Origin: Rhodospirillales bacterium | Lineage (GTDB): Bacteria > Pseudomonadota > Alphaproteobacteria > Dongiales > Dongiaceae | Direction: 5' to 3' | Assembly: GCA_009885795.1 (NCBI GenBank) | Contig: VFKA01000004.1 | Coordinates: 47,767 to 111,766, forward strand | Length of the DNA stretch: 64,000 nucleotides | Shown here: positions 7,535 to 15,815 of the stretch, in pieces | Layout of the letters: each line of letters starts with the position of its first letter | Numbering within the stretch: position 1 is the first letter of the stretch | Program-made: the position numbers and the translations under genes | Notes under the pieces: model-generated | Told to the model about the DNA's origin: nothing | Databases searched by the model: none | Seen by the model: only the letters and a program-made list of their open reading frames with translations

Positions 7535-7578
7535 GCGATAAGAGGAAGTGAAAGAAACGACTCCCGACCCCTTTTCCC

Positions 7579-7833
7579 TCAACCGGCGGCGCCGGCGACC
7601 GGCGGTTCCACGCGCTCATGCGCGACGAGGCGATGGGCGTAGGCGATGCACGCCTTGATATCGTCCGGCTCGAGCCAATCGTAGCCGCGAAGAATCGTCG
7701 CCGCGTCGTCCCCGGCCGCCAGCATCGCCAGCACGTGCTCGACCGCGAGGCGCCGGCCACGAATGATCGGCTTTCCCCCGAATATGCGGGGGTCGATGGC
7801 GATCCTCTTCAACAGCTCGTGATCGTTTGTCAT
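7579..7833 (-). CDS. DUF433 family protein (antitoxin-like)
   Basis: This 84-residue protein shows the DUF433 pattern: RIAIDPRIFGGKPIIRGRRLAVEHVLAMLAAGDDAATILRGYDWLEPDDIKACIAYA. The family adopts a small helical DNA-binding-like fold and is often the antitoxin next to a PIN-like (Mut7-C/DUF5615) toxin. Here no such toxin is adjacent. It starts 8 bases after the stop of the Nfn-like fusion gene, so it looks like the last cistron of that operon. It is either a stranded antitoxin or a regulator; I cannot choose from sequence. Confidence 0.82.
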   Translation of the reverse strand: MTNDHELLKRIAIDPRIFGGKPIIRGRRLAVEHVLAMLAAGDDAATILRGYDWLEPDDIKACIAYAHRLVAHERVEPPVAGAAG

Positions 7834-7841
7834 CGCGTCCC

Positions 7842-10800
7842 CTACTCCGCCGCCGCCGGGCGGCGGTCGAGGCGGATGAGGCAGCGGTCGATCCACTGCG
7901 CGGTCAGCTTCTCCTGCACCGAGTTCTGCGCCAGGCGGTCGGCGAGGCAGGCGAAATCGACCTTGTCCATCGGCTGATCCTGATCGAAGCAGGAAAAGAC
8001 CACCCGTTCCTCGCCGGTTGCGGGATCGCGGTGGCGCTGCAGGCACTGGGCGCACACTTCCTTCATCATGCACTGCATCGGCGAGTTGATGGAGGCGATC
8101 GCCGCGTGGCCGGGCTTCAGCCATGGTTTCAGCGGGCCGTGCCGGGCGCGTGCCACCGCCGCCATCATCGCGTTGGAGCCGATGGCGATGATGCGATCGA
8201 CATCGCCGAGCTGGATCGGCCGCACGCCCAGCCGCCCTTCGCCATAGGCGACCAGCGCCTCGACGATGTTGCCGACATGGGTTCGATCTTGGCTCCGGTC
8301 GGGAACGAAACCCGGCGCCTCGTCGCAGGTCCAGATGACGGCGTCGGACGCGGCCTCGATTTCGTCCACCTTGTAGCGATCCTGAATGCGCTTGTAGCCG
8401 GCGACGTAGAGGACGCGCGACCCCGCCTCCCTGAGCGCCCGGCCGATGGAGAAGAGCACGGCATTGCCCAGGCCGCCCCCCACCAGCAGCACGGTCTCGC
8501 CGCCGGGCGTTGCCGTCGGGTGGCCGGTCGGACCCATGAGTACGACCGGTTCGCCCGGCTTCAGCATGGCGCAGAGATCGGACGACCCGCCCATTTCGAG
8601 CACGATGGTGCCGACCAGCCCCCGTTCGCGGTCCACCCAGGCGCCGGTCAGCGCCAATCCCTCCATGGCCAGAATCGTGCCATCGACGCGCGGCGCCAGC
8701 GCCTCGTAATTCTGCAAGCGGTAGAACTCGCCGGGGTGGAATTTCCGCGCGGCTCGCGGCGCCTCGACGACCACCTCGACGATCGTCGGCGTCAGGCGGT
8801 TCACCCGATGCACGCGCGCGCGTAGATCGCGCTTGAGGCGCGCGAAGAGATCGCCGGCGTCGGCGGCGGGTGGGCGCGCCATGAGCGCCTTCGCCACGTA
8901 TGGCCAGCCCTGCTTGGCGCTGCCCATGGCCTTCACCACGTTGCCGGCGAAGGACGGATGGAGATCGCCGAAATAACTGACGGCGCGGCCGTCGGCGCGG
9001 ATCTGTTGCAGGACGTGGATTTGGGAAGGCTTGGCGAGCTTTTCGGGCCGAATCGCATGGCCGGCTTCGTCCACCGCCTCGAAATAGTTGCCGTCGAGGC
9101 GCACATTCGTGTCCTCGCGCGCCAGTACCGTATTGGGACGGGTGCCGGCCGCCACCAGCACCGCGCGCGCCGGCAGCACCGCCAGGCCATCGGCGTAGGT
9201 GAAGCGAACCGCCTTGGCGTGTCCGGTTTCGTCCACCTCGATCTCGATCGGCGTCAACCCTTCGGCGAAGCGGATGCCTTCCTCCAACGCCTTGCCGACT
9301 TCCTCGTGATTGAGCGTATAGCTCGGCGCATCGACAAGGCGGCGGCGATACGCGATGGCGACCCCGCCCCAGCCCTGCACGAGTTCGCGTAAACCGGGCG
9401 CCCGGCCCTCCTTGGCCGCCCGCGCGCGCTCGTCGCGGATGGCGCTTGCATGGGCGAGGAACTCGTCCGCGATCAGGGCTTCCGCCGCGTTCCATCGGCC
9501 GCGCACCGCCGCGACCCCCCGTTCGGCCGCGAGCGTTTCGAAACGCCGGGCGAATTTCTCGACCTGCACCGGATAGTAGGCCATCGCCTCGGTGGCGGCG
9601 TCGATCGCGGTCAGGCCGCCGCCAATCACGACCACCGGCAAGCGCAGTTGAAGATTGGCGACGGAGGATTTCTTGGCGGCGCCGGTCAACTGCAATGCCA
9701 TGAGGAAGTCCGAGGCCGCGCGCACGCCGCGAGCGAGCCCTCCGGGGAGATCGAGGATCGTCGGCTTGCCGGCGCCGAGCGCCAGCGCCACATGATCGAA
9801 GCCGAACTCGAAGGCTTCGTCCAGCGTCACCGTGCCGCCGAGGCGCACGCCCCCGAACATGGCGAAGCCTTCGCGCCGCTCCAGAAGAAGGCGCACGAGT
9901 TTCAGGAAATTCTTGTCCCAGCGCACGGTGATGCCGTATTCGGCGACGCCGCCGAAGCCCGCCATCATCCGGTCGTCCAGACTCTCGTAGAGCGTCGTCA
10001 CGTCCTCGATGGCTGCGAACTTCACCCGCGCGCCATGCGCATCGACGCCCGAGATGTCCGCCGGCAGTGGCTCGATCTTCAGGCCGTCGATAGCCGCGAC
10101 CGCGTGGCCGTCATTCAGCAGGTGATGGGCAAGGGTGAAGCCGGCGGGGCCGAGGCCGACCACCAGGACCGTGCGCCCGGATGGCGGTTTTGCCGCCGGT
10201 TGGCGAAGATTGAGCGGGTTCCACCGCGTCAGCAGGCCATAGATCTCGAAGCCCCAGGGCAGCGCCAGCACGTCCTTCAAGACTCGCGTTTCGGCCTGGG
10301 GGATATCGACCGGCTCCTGCTTCTGGTAGATGCAGGATTTCATGCAGTCGTTGCAGATGCGGTGGCCGGTGGCCGCCACCATCGGATTGTCGACGACGAT
10401 CATGGCGAGCGCGCCCAGGGCCGCGCCTTCGGTTTTCAGCAGATGCATCTCGGAGATCTTCTCCTCGAGCGGGCAGCCGGCGAGCGTCACGCCGAACGGG
10501 CTCTTGCGGAAGCCGCCGGATTTCTCCTTGATGCCGTGGGAGCAGGAATCTTTTCCCTGATTGTGGCAGAAGATGCAGTAATGCGCCTGGTCGAGGGCAA
10601 GGGCGAGATCGGCGCCGGCATCGGTGAGGGCGAAGCCGTCGCGCCGGCGCAGGCGCCCTTCCGGATAGGCCACGGTCTCGACGCCGGCATGGTCCTCGCG
10701 CTCAAGCGGCAGAAGGCCCGAGGGGTCGATCCTGTGCGGCGCCTTGAAGAGGATGCCGTCCTTGTGCAAGAGGCGGCCGGCGTCGCTAAGCGCCGCCCAC

Positions 10801-11312
10801 GCGGCGTAAGCCTCGGCGTCCTTCAGGGCCTGGGCGTTCGCCGCCTCGTCCGCGAGCCAGCCCATGACCGCCGTGGCGAAGGCGAGTTCGTCGAAGGCGC
10901 CGCCGAAGCGCCCGGCGAGCGACCGGCGCAAGGTCTCGGCATCGACATGGGCGGCTTCTTCGGCCTTCACGGCCTTCATGGCGCGGCGCTGAACGAACAG
11001 TCTCTTGCAGGCATAAAGCGGCGCCAACCGATGGTGGCGTGAGACCAGCGTTTTCAACGCCGCTTCGATGCCGAAAAGCCGGGCGATGAACCCTTCGAGA
11101 TAGGGGGCGAGCGCCAAGAGGAGCTCGGATTCGTCCTTCTTCGGCAAGGCGCCCGGATTTCCGCGGCCGCCCTGAAGCCGCGCCGCGAGATCGCCGTCGC
11201 GCACGGCTAGCTCCGCCAGGAACAACCCGTCGAGTCGCGCCAGCCCCTCCGGCCGATAGAGATCGGCGAAGGCGAGGCCATGCGCCAGGTTCAATGGGGC
11301 GGCGGGCGTCAT
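7842..11312 (-). CDS. Nfn-like fusion oxidoreductase: GltD/NfnB-type part joined to FNR/NfnA-type part
   Basis: This 1156-residue protein has a helical N-terminus (1-240) and an Fe-S region with C246, C249, C257 and C280 plus C320, C323 and C327, ending in the PVDIPQAETR segment seen in GltD-like proteins. It then has an FAD-binding GLGPAG (386-391) and a second Rossmann motif (VVVIGGGLTAIDAA, near 575). From about 840 it becomes a ferredoxin-reductase-like module with HPGEFYRLQNYE and LLVGGGLGNAV. A terminal 2Fe-2S motif is formed by C1081, C1087, C1090 and C1108. NfnB (GltD-like) and NfnA (DHODB-like) are separate subunits of an electron-bifurcating NADPH:ferredoxin enzyme; here both halves are in one chain. 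Bifurcation is inference. It follows the DAO gene by 87 bases and precedes DUF433 by 8, and could supply low-potential electrons for corrinoid reactivation. Confidence 0.78.
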   Translation of the reverse strand: MTPAAPLNLAHGLAFADLYRPEGLARLDGLFLAELAVRDGDLAARLQGGRGNPGALPKKDESELLLALAPYLEGFIARLFGIEAALKTLVSRHHRLAPLYACKRLFVQRRAMKAVKAEEAAHVDAETLRRSLAGRFGGAFDELAFATAVMGWLADEAANAQALKDAEAYAAWAALSDAGRLLHKDGILFKAPHRIDPSGLLPLEREDHAGVETVAYPEGRLRRRDGFALTDAGADLALALDQAHYCIFCHNQGKDSCSHGIKEKSGGFRKSPFGVTLAGCPLEEKISEMHLLKTEGAALGALAMIVVDNPMVAATGHRICNDCMKSCIYQKQEPVDIPQAETRVLKDVLALPWGFEIYGLLTRWNPLNLRQPAAKPPSGRTVLVVGLGPAGFTLAHHLLNDGHAVAAIDGLKIEPLPADISGVDAHGARVKFAAIEDVTTLYESLDDRMMAGFGGVAEYGITVRWDKNFLKLVRLLLERREGFAMFGGVRLGGTVTLDEAFEFGFDHVALALGAGKPTILDLPGGLARGVRAASDFLMALQLTGAAKKSSVANLQLRLPVVVIGGGLTAIDAATEAMAYYPVQVEKFARRFETLAAERGVAAVRGRWNAAEALIADEFLAHASAIRDERARAAKEGRAPGLRELVQGWGGVAIAYRRRLVDAPSYTLNHEEVGKALEEGIRFAEGLTPIEIEVDETGHAKAVRFTYADGLAVLPARAVLVAAGTRPNTVLAREDTNVRLDGNYFEAVDEAGHAIRPEKLAKPSQIHVLQQIRADGRAVSYFGDLHPSFAGNVVKAMGSAKQGWPYVAKALMARPPAADAGDLFARLKRDLRARVHRVNRLTPTIVEVVVEAPRAARKFHPGEFYRLQNYEALAPRVDGTILAMEGLALTGAWVDRERGLVGTIVLEMGGSSDLCAMLKPGEPVVLMGPTGHPTATPGGETVLLVGGGLGNAVLFSIGRALREAGSRVLYVAGYKRIQDRYKVDEIEAASDAVIWTCDEAPGFVPDRSQDRTHVGNIVEALVAYGEGRLGVRPIQLGDVDRIIAIGSNAMMAAVARARHGPLKPWLKPGHAAIASINSPMQCMMKEVCAQCLQRHRDPATGEERVVFSCFDQDQPMDKVDFACLADRLAQNSVQEKLTAQWIDRCLIRLDRRPAAAE

Positions 11313-11399
11313 GAGGCAGGCTCGGGCAGGGCTGTTCCTTAGGACCGACCGTTCTTAAGGCGAACCGGCGGCCCCGGCAAGGCCGGCGCCAACCTTCGC

Positions 11400-12737
11400 T
11401 CACACCCAGGGCGAGTTCGAATTGGTCTTGCCGAAGGTGCGCCCCTGCGCGTAGCGCGAAAAACCGAACGGGGCGAGTTCGCCCACCGGATCGCCGGTCG
11501 CCAGATGATGCGCGACCAGCTTGCCGACCCCGGTCAGCTTGTAGCCGTGGTTCGAATCGGCGATCAGATAGACGTTGTCCTTGATCCAGTCGATCACCGG
11601 CAGGTTGTCGGGCGTGAAGGCGCCGATGCCGCCATTGCGCCGCTCGATGTAGTTTTTCCGGATGTCCTTGAAGCGGGTCATGAACATGGCCATGGCGGCG
11701 CAGAAATAATCGCGGAAGGCGTCGCCCGACTGGTAGAGGTCGCTGGCATGGCCGTAAGGGTCGACCATGGCGCTCGGGCCGATTTTCACCGGCACGCTGC
11801 CGCCCTGGATGCCCGGCGCCCGCGTGCGCTCGGCCGCGTACTTCCAATAGACATAGGTGAAGTCGCCTTCCTTCTTGCCGGTCGTCGGATCGACCACGGG
11901 CGTGTTCATGAGCTCGGCCTTGAAGATCGGCGGGTCTTTCTTCTCGGACGTGAGATAGGGTTCGTCGACCAGCACCTCACCCTCGACCAGGCGCCAATAG
12001 GTCCACATGTCCTTGGCCTTGGCGACGGCGCCGTCGGCGTAGCGGCAGTCGATTTTGTCCGAGAGGCCTAGCATGGCCCAATGCCTGGGCGTCCAGGCGC
12101 CCAGGCCCAGCACCACCGCGTCGCAGGCGATGTCGCCACGATTGGTGCGGACTTTCTTCACCACGTCGCCGGTCATGTCGTAGCCGGTCACCTCGACGCC
12201 GGAATATATTCTCACCCCATGCTCCTCGCATTTCTCGGCCAGGCCGCGCATCGCCTGGCGCGTGCCGGAATAGCCGGACATTTTCTCGTGCAGCACCACG
12301 TCGATGCCGTTCACGTTGAGGTCGGGCCAGATCTTGCGCAGGAAAACGGCCGCTTCCTTGCCGGTGTAGAGGTCGGACGGGTAGTCGTTGGCGTTCTGGC
12401 TCTTGTGGATGCGCTCGTAGTCGGGAAGCTGGTTCTTCTCGCCGCAGGACACGTAGCCGACCTGCTGGAAGCCGAAGGTCACGCGATCATAGGTCCACAC
12501 GTCGAGCGAATGGCGGATCAGGGGGTGCATGGCCTCGGTCATGTAGAAGCCGCGCAACAGCCCGCAGGCGATGCCGCTGGCACCCGCGCCGGGCGCCGAT
12601 TTGTCCAGCACCACGATGTCGGCGCCCGAGCCCTTGCCCTTGGCCTTAAGCTCCATGGCCAGGTGCCAGGCGGTGGAGAGTCCGTGAATGCCGGCGCCGA
12701 TGATGACAAAGCCGGCCGAAGCGGGAAGCGGGGTCAT
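11400..12737 (-). CDS. FAD-dependent oxidoreductase, DAO family (sarcosine/dimethylglycine oxidase-like)
   Basis: This 445-residue flavoprotein opens with the dinucleotide motif VIIGAGIHGLSTAWHLA (Gly 14, 16 and 19), followed by the GASGIACGLLRG segment of D-amino-acid/sarcosine oxidase-type enzymes. It ends with GVGKLVAHHLATGD, the usual C-terminal FAD motif. Family members oxidise secondary or tertiary amines such as sarcosine, dimethylglycine or D-amino acids. The ATG at 12737 is chosen because AAAGGAA lies about 8 bases upstream. The gene is 76 bases downstream of the histidine ammonia-lyase gene and 87 bases before the Nfn-like gene, all on the minus strand. Substrate is not determined; a methylated amine is favoured by the context. 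Confidence 0.82.
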   Translation of the reverse strand: MTPLPASAGFVIIGAGIHGLSTAWHLAMELKAKGKGSGADIVVLDKSAPGAGASGIACGLLRGFYMTEAMHPLIRHSLDVWTYDRVTFGFQQVGYVSCGEKNQLPDYERIHKSQNANDYPSDLYTGKEAAVFLRKIWPDLNVNGIDVVLHEKMSGYSGTRQAMRGLAEKCEEHGVRIYSGVEVTGYDMTGDVVKKVRTNRGDIACDAVVLGLGAWTPRHWAMLGLSDKIDCRYADGAVAKAKDMWTYWRLVEGEVLVDEPYLTSEKKDPPIFKAELMNTPVVDPTTGKKEGDFTYVYWKYAAERTRAPGIQGGSVPVKIGPSAMVDPYGHASDLYQSGDAFRDYFCAAMAMFMTRFKDIRKNYIERRNGGIGAFTPDNLPVIDWIKDNVYLIADSNHGYKLTGVGKLVAHHLATGDPVGELAPFGFSRYAQGRTFGKTNSNSPWV

Positions 12738-12813
12738 GGCGAATTCCTTTGGTTCATGTTTCAAGCAGTACCCTTTGAGCCGGACACGCCAGCGACGCCC
12801 TTGCCCTTCGCCA

Positions 12814-14346
12814 TCAGGCAAATAAGCTTAGCGGTGTCAACGCCGCCACCTCGCCCGAGGTGACCAGGTCCTGGCCCGCGGCGATGTCGGGCGCCATCTG
12901 GCGGTCGTCTTGCCAGAAGGGGACGCGCGCGCGGATGAGGTCCATCGCCCGTTGCAGCGCGGGGCTGGTCTTGAGGGGCCGGCGCAGCTCCACCCCTTGC
13001 GCCGCCGCCAGAAGCTCGATGGCGACGATGGCGGCGGCGTTCTCCGCCATGTCGGAAAGGCGGCGCGCGGCATGGGTCGCCATGCTGACATGGTCTTCCT
13101 GGTTTGCCGTGGTCGGAATCGTATCGACGCTCGCCGGGTGGGCCAGCGCCTTGTTCTCGGAGGCGAGCGCCGCGGCCGTGATCTGCGCAATCATGAAACC
13201 CGAATTGAGGCCAGGTTCGGGCACCAGGAACGCCGGCAGCCCGCTCATATGCGCATCGACCAGGAGGGCGATGCGCCGCTCCGACATGTTGCCGATCTCA
13301 CAGAGCGCGATCGCGGCGGCGTCGGCGGCGAAGGCCACCGGCTCGGCGTGGAAATTGCCCCCGGAAAGGATTTCACCGGTGTCGGCGAACACCAGGGGAT
13401 TGTCGGAGACGGCGTTCAACTCGCGCTCGACAATTCCGGCGGCGAAGCGAAGCGTATCCAGGACGGCCCCCATCACCTGCGGCATGCAGCGCAGGGAGTA
13501 GGGATCCTGCACCCGGTCGCAATCGACATGCGAGGCGCGGATCGGACTGTCGGCGGTAAGCGCCCGCAGCGCCTCGGCAACGGCTTCCTGGCCCGGCTGG
13601 CCGCGCACCGCCTGGATGCGCGGATCGAAGGGCATGTCGCTGCCGGCGGCGGCGTCGAGCGAGAGCGCGCCCGCGACAAGCGCGGCGCGAAACACCCGGT
13701 CGATGGCGGCAAGGCCGTCCAGCGCCAAGGCCGCCGAGACCTGCGTGCCGTTCAGCATGGAGAGGCCTTCCTTGGCCCCAAGCGTCACCGGCGGGATGTC
13801 GGCTTGCCGCAGCGCCGCCGCGGCCGGCATGACCAGGCCGGCGACCCGTACGTCCCCTTCGCCGATGAGCGCGCCGGTGAGATGGGCGAGCGGCGCCAGA
13901 TCGCCCGACGCGCCCACCGAGCCCTTGGCCGGAATGCAAGGGATTATGCCGGCGTTGACGAGCGCGAGAAGCGTCTCGATGACGATCCGGCGCACGCCGG
14001 AATGCCCGCGCGCGAGGGTGTTCGCCTTGGCGATCATGACCAGGCGCACCACGCGATCCGGCAGCAGCTTTCCGACGCCGGCCATGTGCGATAGCACCAA
14101 GCGGCGCTGCAATTCATTCACCTGGTCGGCCGGGATGCGGGTCTTGGCGAGTGCGCCGAACCCGGTATTCACCCCATAGACGGCGCCGCCCTTTTCGATC
14201 ACGGCCTCGACCGTGCGCCGGGCGGCCTCGACCTTGGACCATGCCGCCGGATCGAGCGCCACCTTGCGGCCGTCGGCGCCAAGGCCCGCCAGATCGGCCG
14301 CCCTAAGCCGGCCCGGTTTCAGGATGAAGGGCGTGGTCGGTGCCAT
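12814..14346 (-). CDS. hutH: Histidine ammonia-lyase family protein (MIO enzyme)
   Basis: This 510-residue protein is full length for HutH and has the self-cyclising MIO tripeptide Ala146-Ser147-Gly148 in [15 protein letters not shown]. It also has Y57 (GVNTGFG context), [22 protein letters not shown] and [10 protein letters not shown]. These match histidine ammonia-lyase, which converts L-histidine to urocanate and ammonia. No hutU, hutI or hutC is present. Instead it heads an operon with an amine oxidase and an Nfn-like protein, back-to-back with a corrinoid protein. Related MIO enzymes (ergothionases) release trimethylamine from histidine betaines, so a methylated histidine is a possible alternative substrate. 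The canonical HutH residues argue for histidine unless tested. Confidence 0.85.
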   Translation of the reverse strand: MAPTTPFILKPGRLRAADLAGLGADGRKVALDPAAWSKVEAARRTVEAVIEKGGAVYGVNTGFGALAKTRIPADQVNELQRRLVLSHMAGVGKLLPDRVVRLVMIAKANTLARGHSGVRRIVIETLLALVNAGIIPCIPAKGSVGASGDLAPLAHLTGALIGEGDVRVAGLVMPAAAALRQADIPPVTLGAKEGLSMLNGTQVSAALALDGLAAIDRVFRAALVAGALSLDAAAGSDMPFDPRIQAVRGQPGQEAVAEALRALTADSPIRASHVDCDRVQDPYSLRCMPQVMGAVLDTLRFAAGIVERELNAVSDNPLVFADTGEILSGGNFHAEPVAFAADAAAIALCEIGNMSERRIALLVDAHMSGLPAFLVPEPGLNSGFMIAQITAAALASENKALAHPASVDTIPTTANQEDHVSMATHAARRLSDMAENAAAIVAIELLAAAQGVELRRPLKTSPALQRAMDLIRARVPFWQDDRQMAPDIAAGQDLVTSGEVAALTPLSLFA

Positions 14347-14470
14347 GGCCGAAGTCTATCTCAATGTCGCCCCATGGCAAATCCATGTCGCGGATAGTCT
14401 TAGCCAGGCGGCGGATTTTCGGTTAGGTTCCCGCTGGCGCGCCACCGCAGCCAATGAGGACCAAGGGGCC
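14347..14470. promoter_or_regulatory. Divergent control region between hutH and the corrinoid protein gene
   Basis: These 124 bases separate two start codons on opposite strands and must hold the promoters of both the lyase operon and the corrinoid protein gene. AAGGGG at 14463-14468 is a ribosome binding site for the latter. I see no strong palindrome or clear -35/-10 pair. No regulator gene is adjacent. Confidence 0.5.
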
Positions 14471-15187
14471 ATGGCCGAGGAAGCCGAACTCGATCTCAAT
14501 TCATTGAACGACGACGAACTCGTGCAGCAGATGCACGACGATCTCTATGACGGTCTCAAGGATGAGATCGAGGAGAGCGTCAACATCCTGCTGAAGCGCG
14601 GCTGGACGCCCTACGACACGCTCACCAAGGCGCTGGTCGAAGGCATGCGCATCGTCGGCATCGACTTCCGCGACGGCATCCTGTTCGTGCCGGAGGTTCT
14701 GCTGGCGGCCAACGCCATGAAGGCCGGCATGTTCATCCTGCGCCCGCTCCTGGCCGAGACCGGCGCGCCGCCGATCGGCAAGATGATCATCGGCACGGTG
14801 AAGGGCGACATCCACGACATCGGCAAGAATTTGGTGGCGATGATGATGGAGGGCGCCGGCTTCGAGGTCATCAACCTCGGCATCAACAACCCGGTCGAGA
14901 ATTACCTGAAGGCGATCGAGGAGCACAAGCCCGACATCGTCGGCATGTCGGCGCTGCTCACCACCACCATGCCCTACATGAAGGTCGTCATCGACGCCAT
15001 GATCGAGAAGGGCATCCGCAACGACCACGTCGTGCTGGTGGGCGGCGCGCCGTTGAACGAGCAATTCGCGCAGAGCATAGGCGCCGACGCCTATTGCCGC
15101 GACGCCGCCGTGGCGGTGGAAACCGCCAAGGCCTTCATGGCCAAGCGCCAGGGCTCGGTCGCCGCGCGCCAGGCGGGCAGGTCGTAA
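14471..15187 (+). CDS. Corrinoid (B12-binding) methyl-carrier protein, MtbC/MttC-like
   Basis: This 238-residue protein has a helical cap domain (about 15-95) and a Rossmann-like cobalamin domain (about 100-225). The cobalt-ligating signature D113-x-H115-x-x-G118 is present in KGDIHDIGKN. The other cobalamin contacts, SALLTTTMPYMK and LVGGAPLN, are also intact. Such proteins receive a methyl group on Co(I) from a methylamine- or betaine-specific methyltransferase and hand it to a second methyltransferase. Here the acceptor enzyme is probably the tetrahydrofolate methyltransferase at 588-1508. The MttB-type donor methyltransferase normally next to it is absent. The start is fixed by AAGGGG just upstream. 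It is divergent from the lyase operon. Confidence 0.93.
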   Translation: MAEEAELDLNSLNDDELVQQMHDDLYDGLKDEIEESVNILLKRGWTPYDTLTKALVEGMRIVGIDFRDGILFVPEVLLAANAMKAGMFILRPLLAETGAPPIGKMIIGTVKGDIHDIGKNLVAMMMEGAGFEVINLGINNPVENYLKAIEEHKPDIVGMSALLTTTMPYMKVVIDAMIEKGIRNDHVVLVGGAPLNEQFAQSIGADAYCRDAAVAVETAKAFMAKRQGSVAARQAGRS

Positions 15188-15283
15188 TAATTGGTGACAA
15201 TAATTGGTGACGGTATATAATTAATTTTCGACCGAAACTATATACCGTCACTGATTTCCCCGTCACTGATTTCCCTGATTTCC
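15188..15283. repeat. MITE/REP-like element with 13-bp inverted repeats
   Basis: This AT-rich insert holds a perfect 13-base inverted repeat, GTGACGGTATATA (15207-15219) and TATATACCGTCAC (15239-15251), around a 19-base loop. It is flanked by short direct repeats: AATTGGTGAC twice on the left and GTCACTGATTTCC twice on the right, with a third partial copy. The GGTGACGGTATATAATT end resembles sequences mobilised by REP-associated or IS200-like transposases. It reaches the base before the rlmH start codon and may also terminate the corrinoid gene. Confidence 0.72.
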
Positions 15284-15742
15284 GTGCGCATCATGATCAT
15301 CGCCGTGGGCCGAGCGCGGCAGGGGCCCGAGGCGGCGCTGTTCGAGGAATACCGGCGTCGCCTTACCTGGCCGTTTCAGCTGAAAGAGGTCGAGGAGCGC
15401 CGCAAGCTGCCGGCCGCCGCCTTGCGCGCGCGAGAGGGCGAGCTGTTGCTGGCGGCCCTGCCCAAGGGCGCCACCGTCGTGGCGCTGGACGAGCGCGGCA
15501 AGGCGTTAACAAGCGAAGCCTTCGCCACCCGGATCGGCGCCTGGCGCGACGGCGGCGTCGAAACCCTTGTCTTCCTCATAGGTGGCGCCGGCGGGCTGGA
15601 CGACAAGGTTCGGGCCAAGGCCGATCTGGTACTGTCTCTCGGGCCCATGACCTGGCCGCACCTCATGGCCCGCGCGATGATGGCCGAACAGCTCTACCGC
15701 GCCCAAACTATCCTAGGCGGCCACCCCTATCACCGGACCTGA
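15284..15742 (+). CDS. rlmH: 23S rRNA (pseudouridine1915-N3)-methyltransferase RlmH
   Basis: This 152-residue SPOUT methyltransferase methylates pseudouridine 1915 in helix 69 of 23S rRNA using S-adenosylmethionine. Support comes from the RIMIIAVGRARQGPE opening, LVFLIGGAGGLD (knot glycine loop) and the C-terminal HLMARAMMAEQLYRAQTILGGHPYH, which is diagnostic. The length is normal. The predicted start is a GTG at 15284 with no recognisable ribosome binding site, because a repeat element occupies the upstream bases. rsfS, its common upstream partner, is missing, perhaps displaced by the corrinoid locus. Confidence 0.95.
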   Translation: MRIMIIAVGRARQGPEAALFEEYRRRLTWPFQLKEVEERRKLPAAALRAREGELLLAALPKGATVVALDERGKALTSEAFATRIGAWRDGGVETLVFLIGGAGGLDDKVRAKADLVLSLGPMTWPHLMARAMMAEQLYRAQTILGGHPYHRT

Positions 15743-15815
15743 ATGGCGTAGCCCGGCGAGCATTCTTGGCATCCCGGCCGTTCGGCCTCATATTGCCGGC
15801 CATGGTGATTCGCCC

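Noticed and set aside
9450..11042. 530-codon plus-strand frame within the Nfn-like gene
   Set aside because: The minus strand carries clear cysteine and FAD motifs at the same place; the plus frame has none.
12814..14346. Naming the lyase an ergothionase outright
   Set aside because: The active-site segments match canonical histidine ammonia-lyase. Context alone does not justify a change of substrate, so it is kept as a hypothesis.
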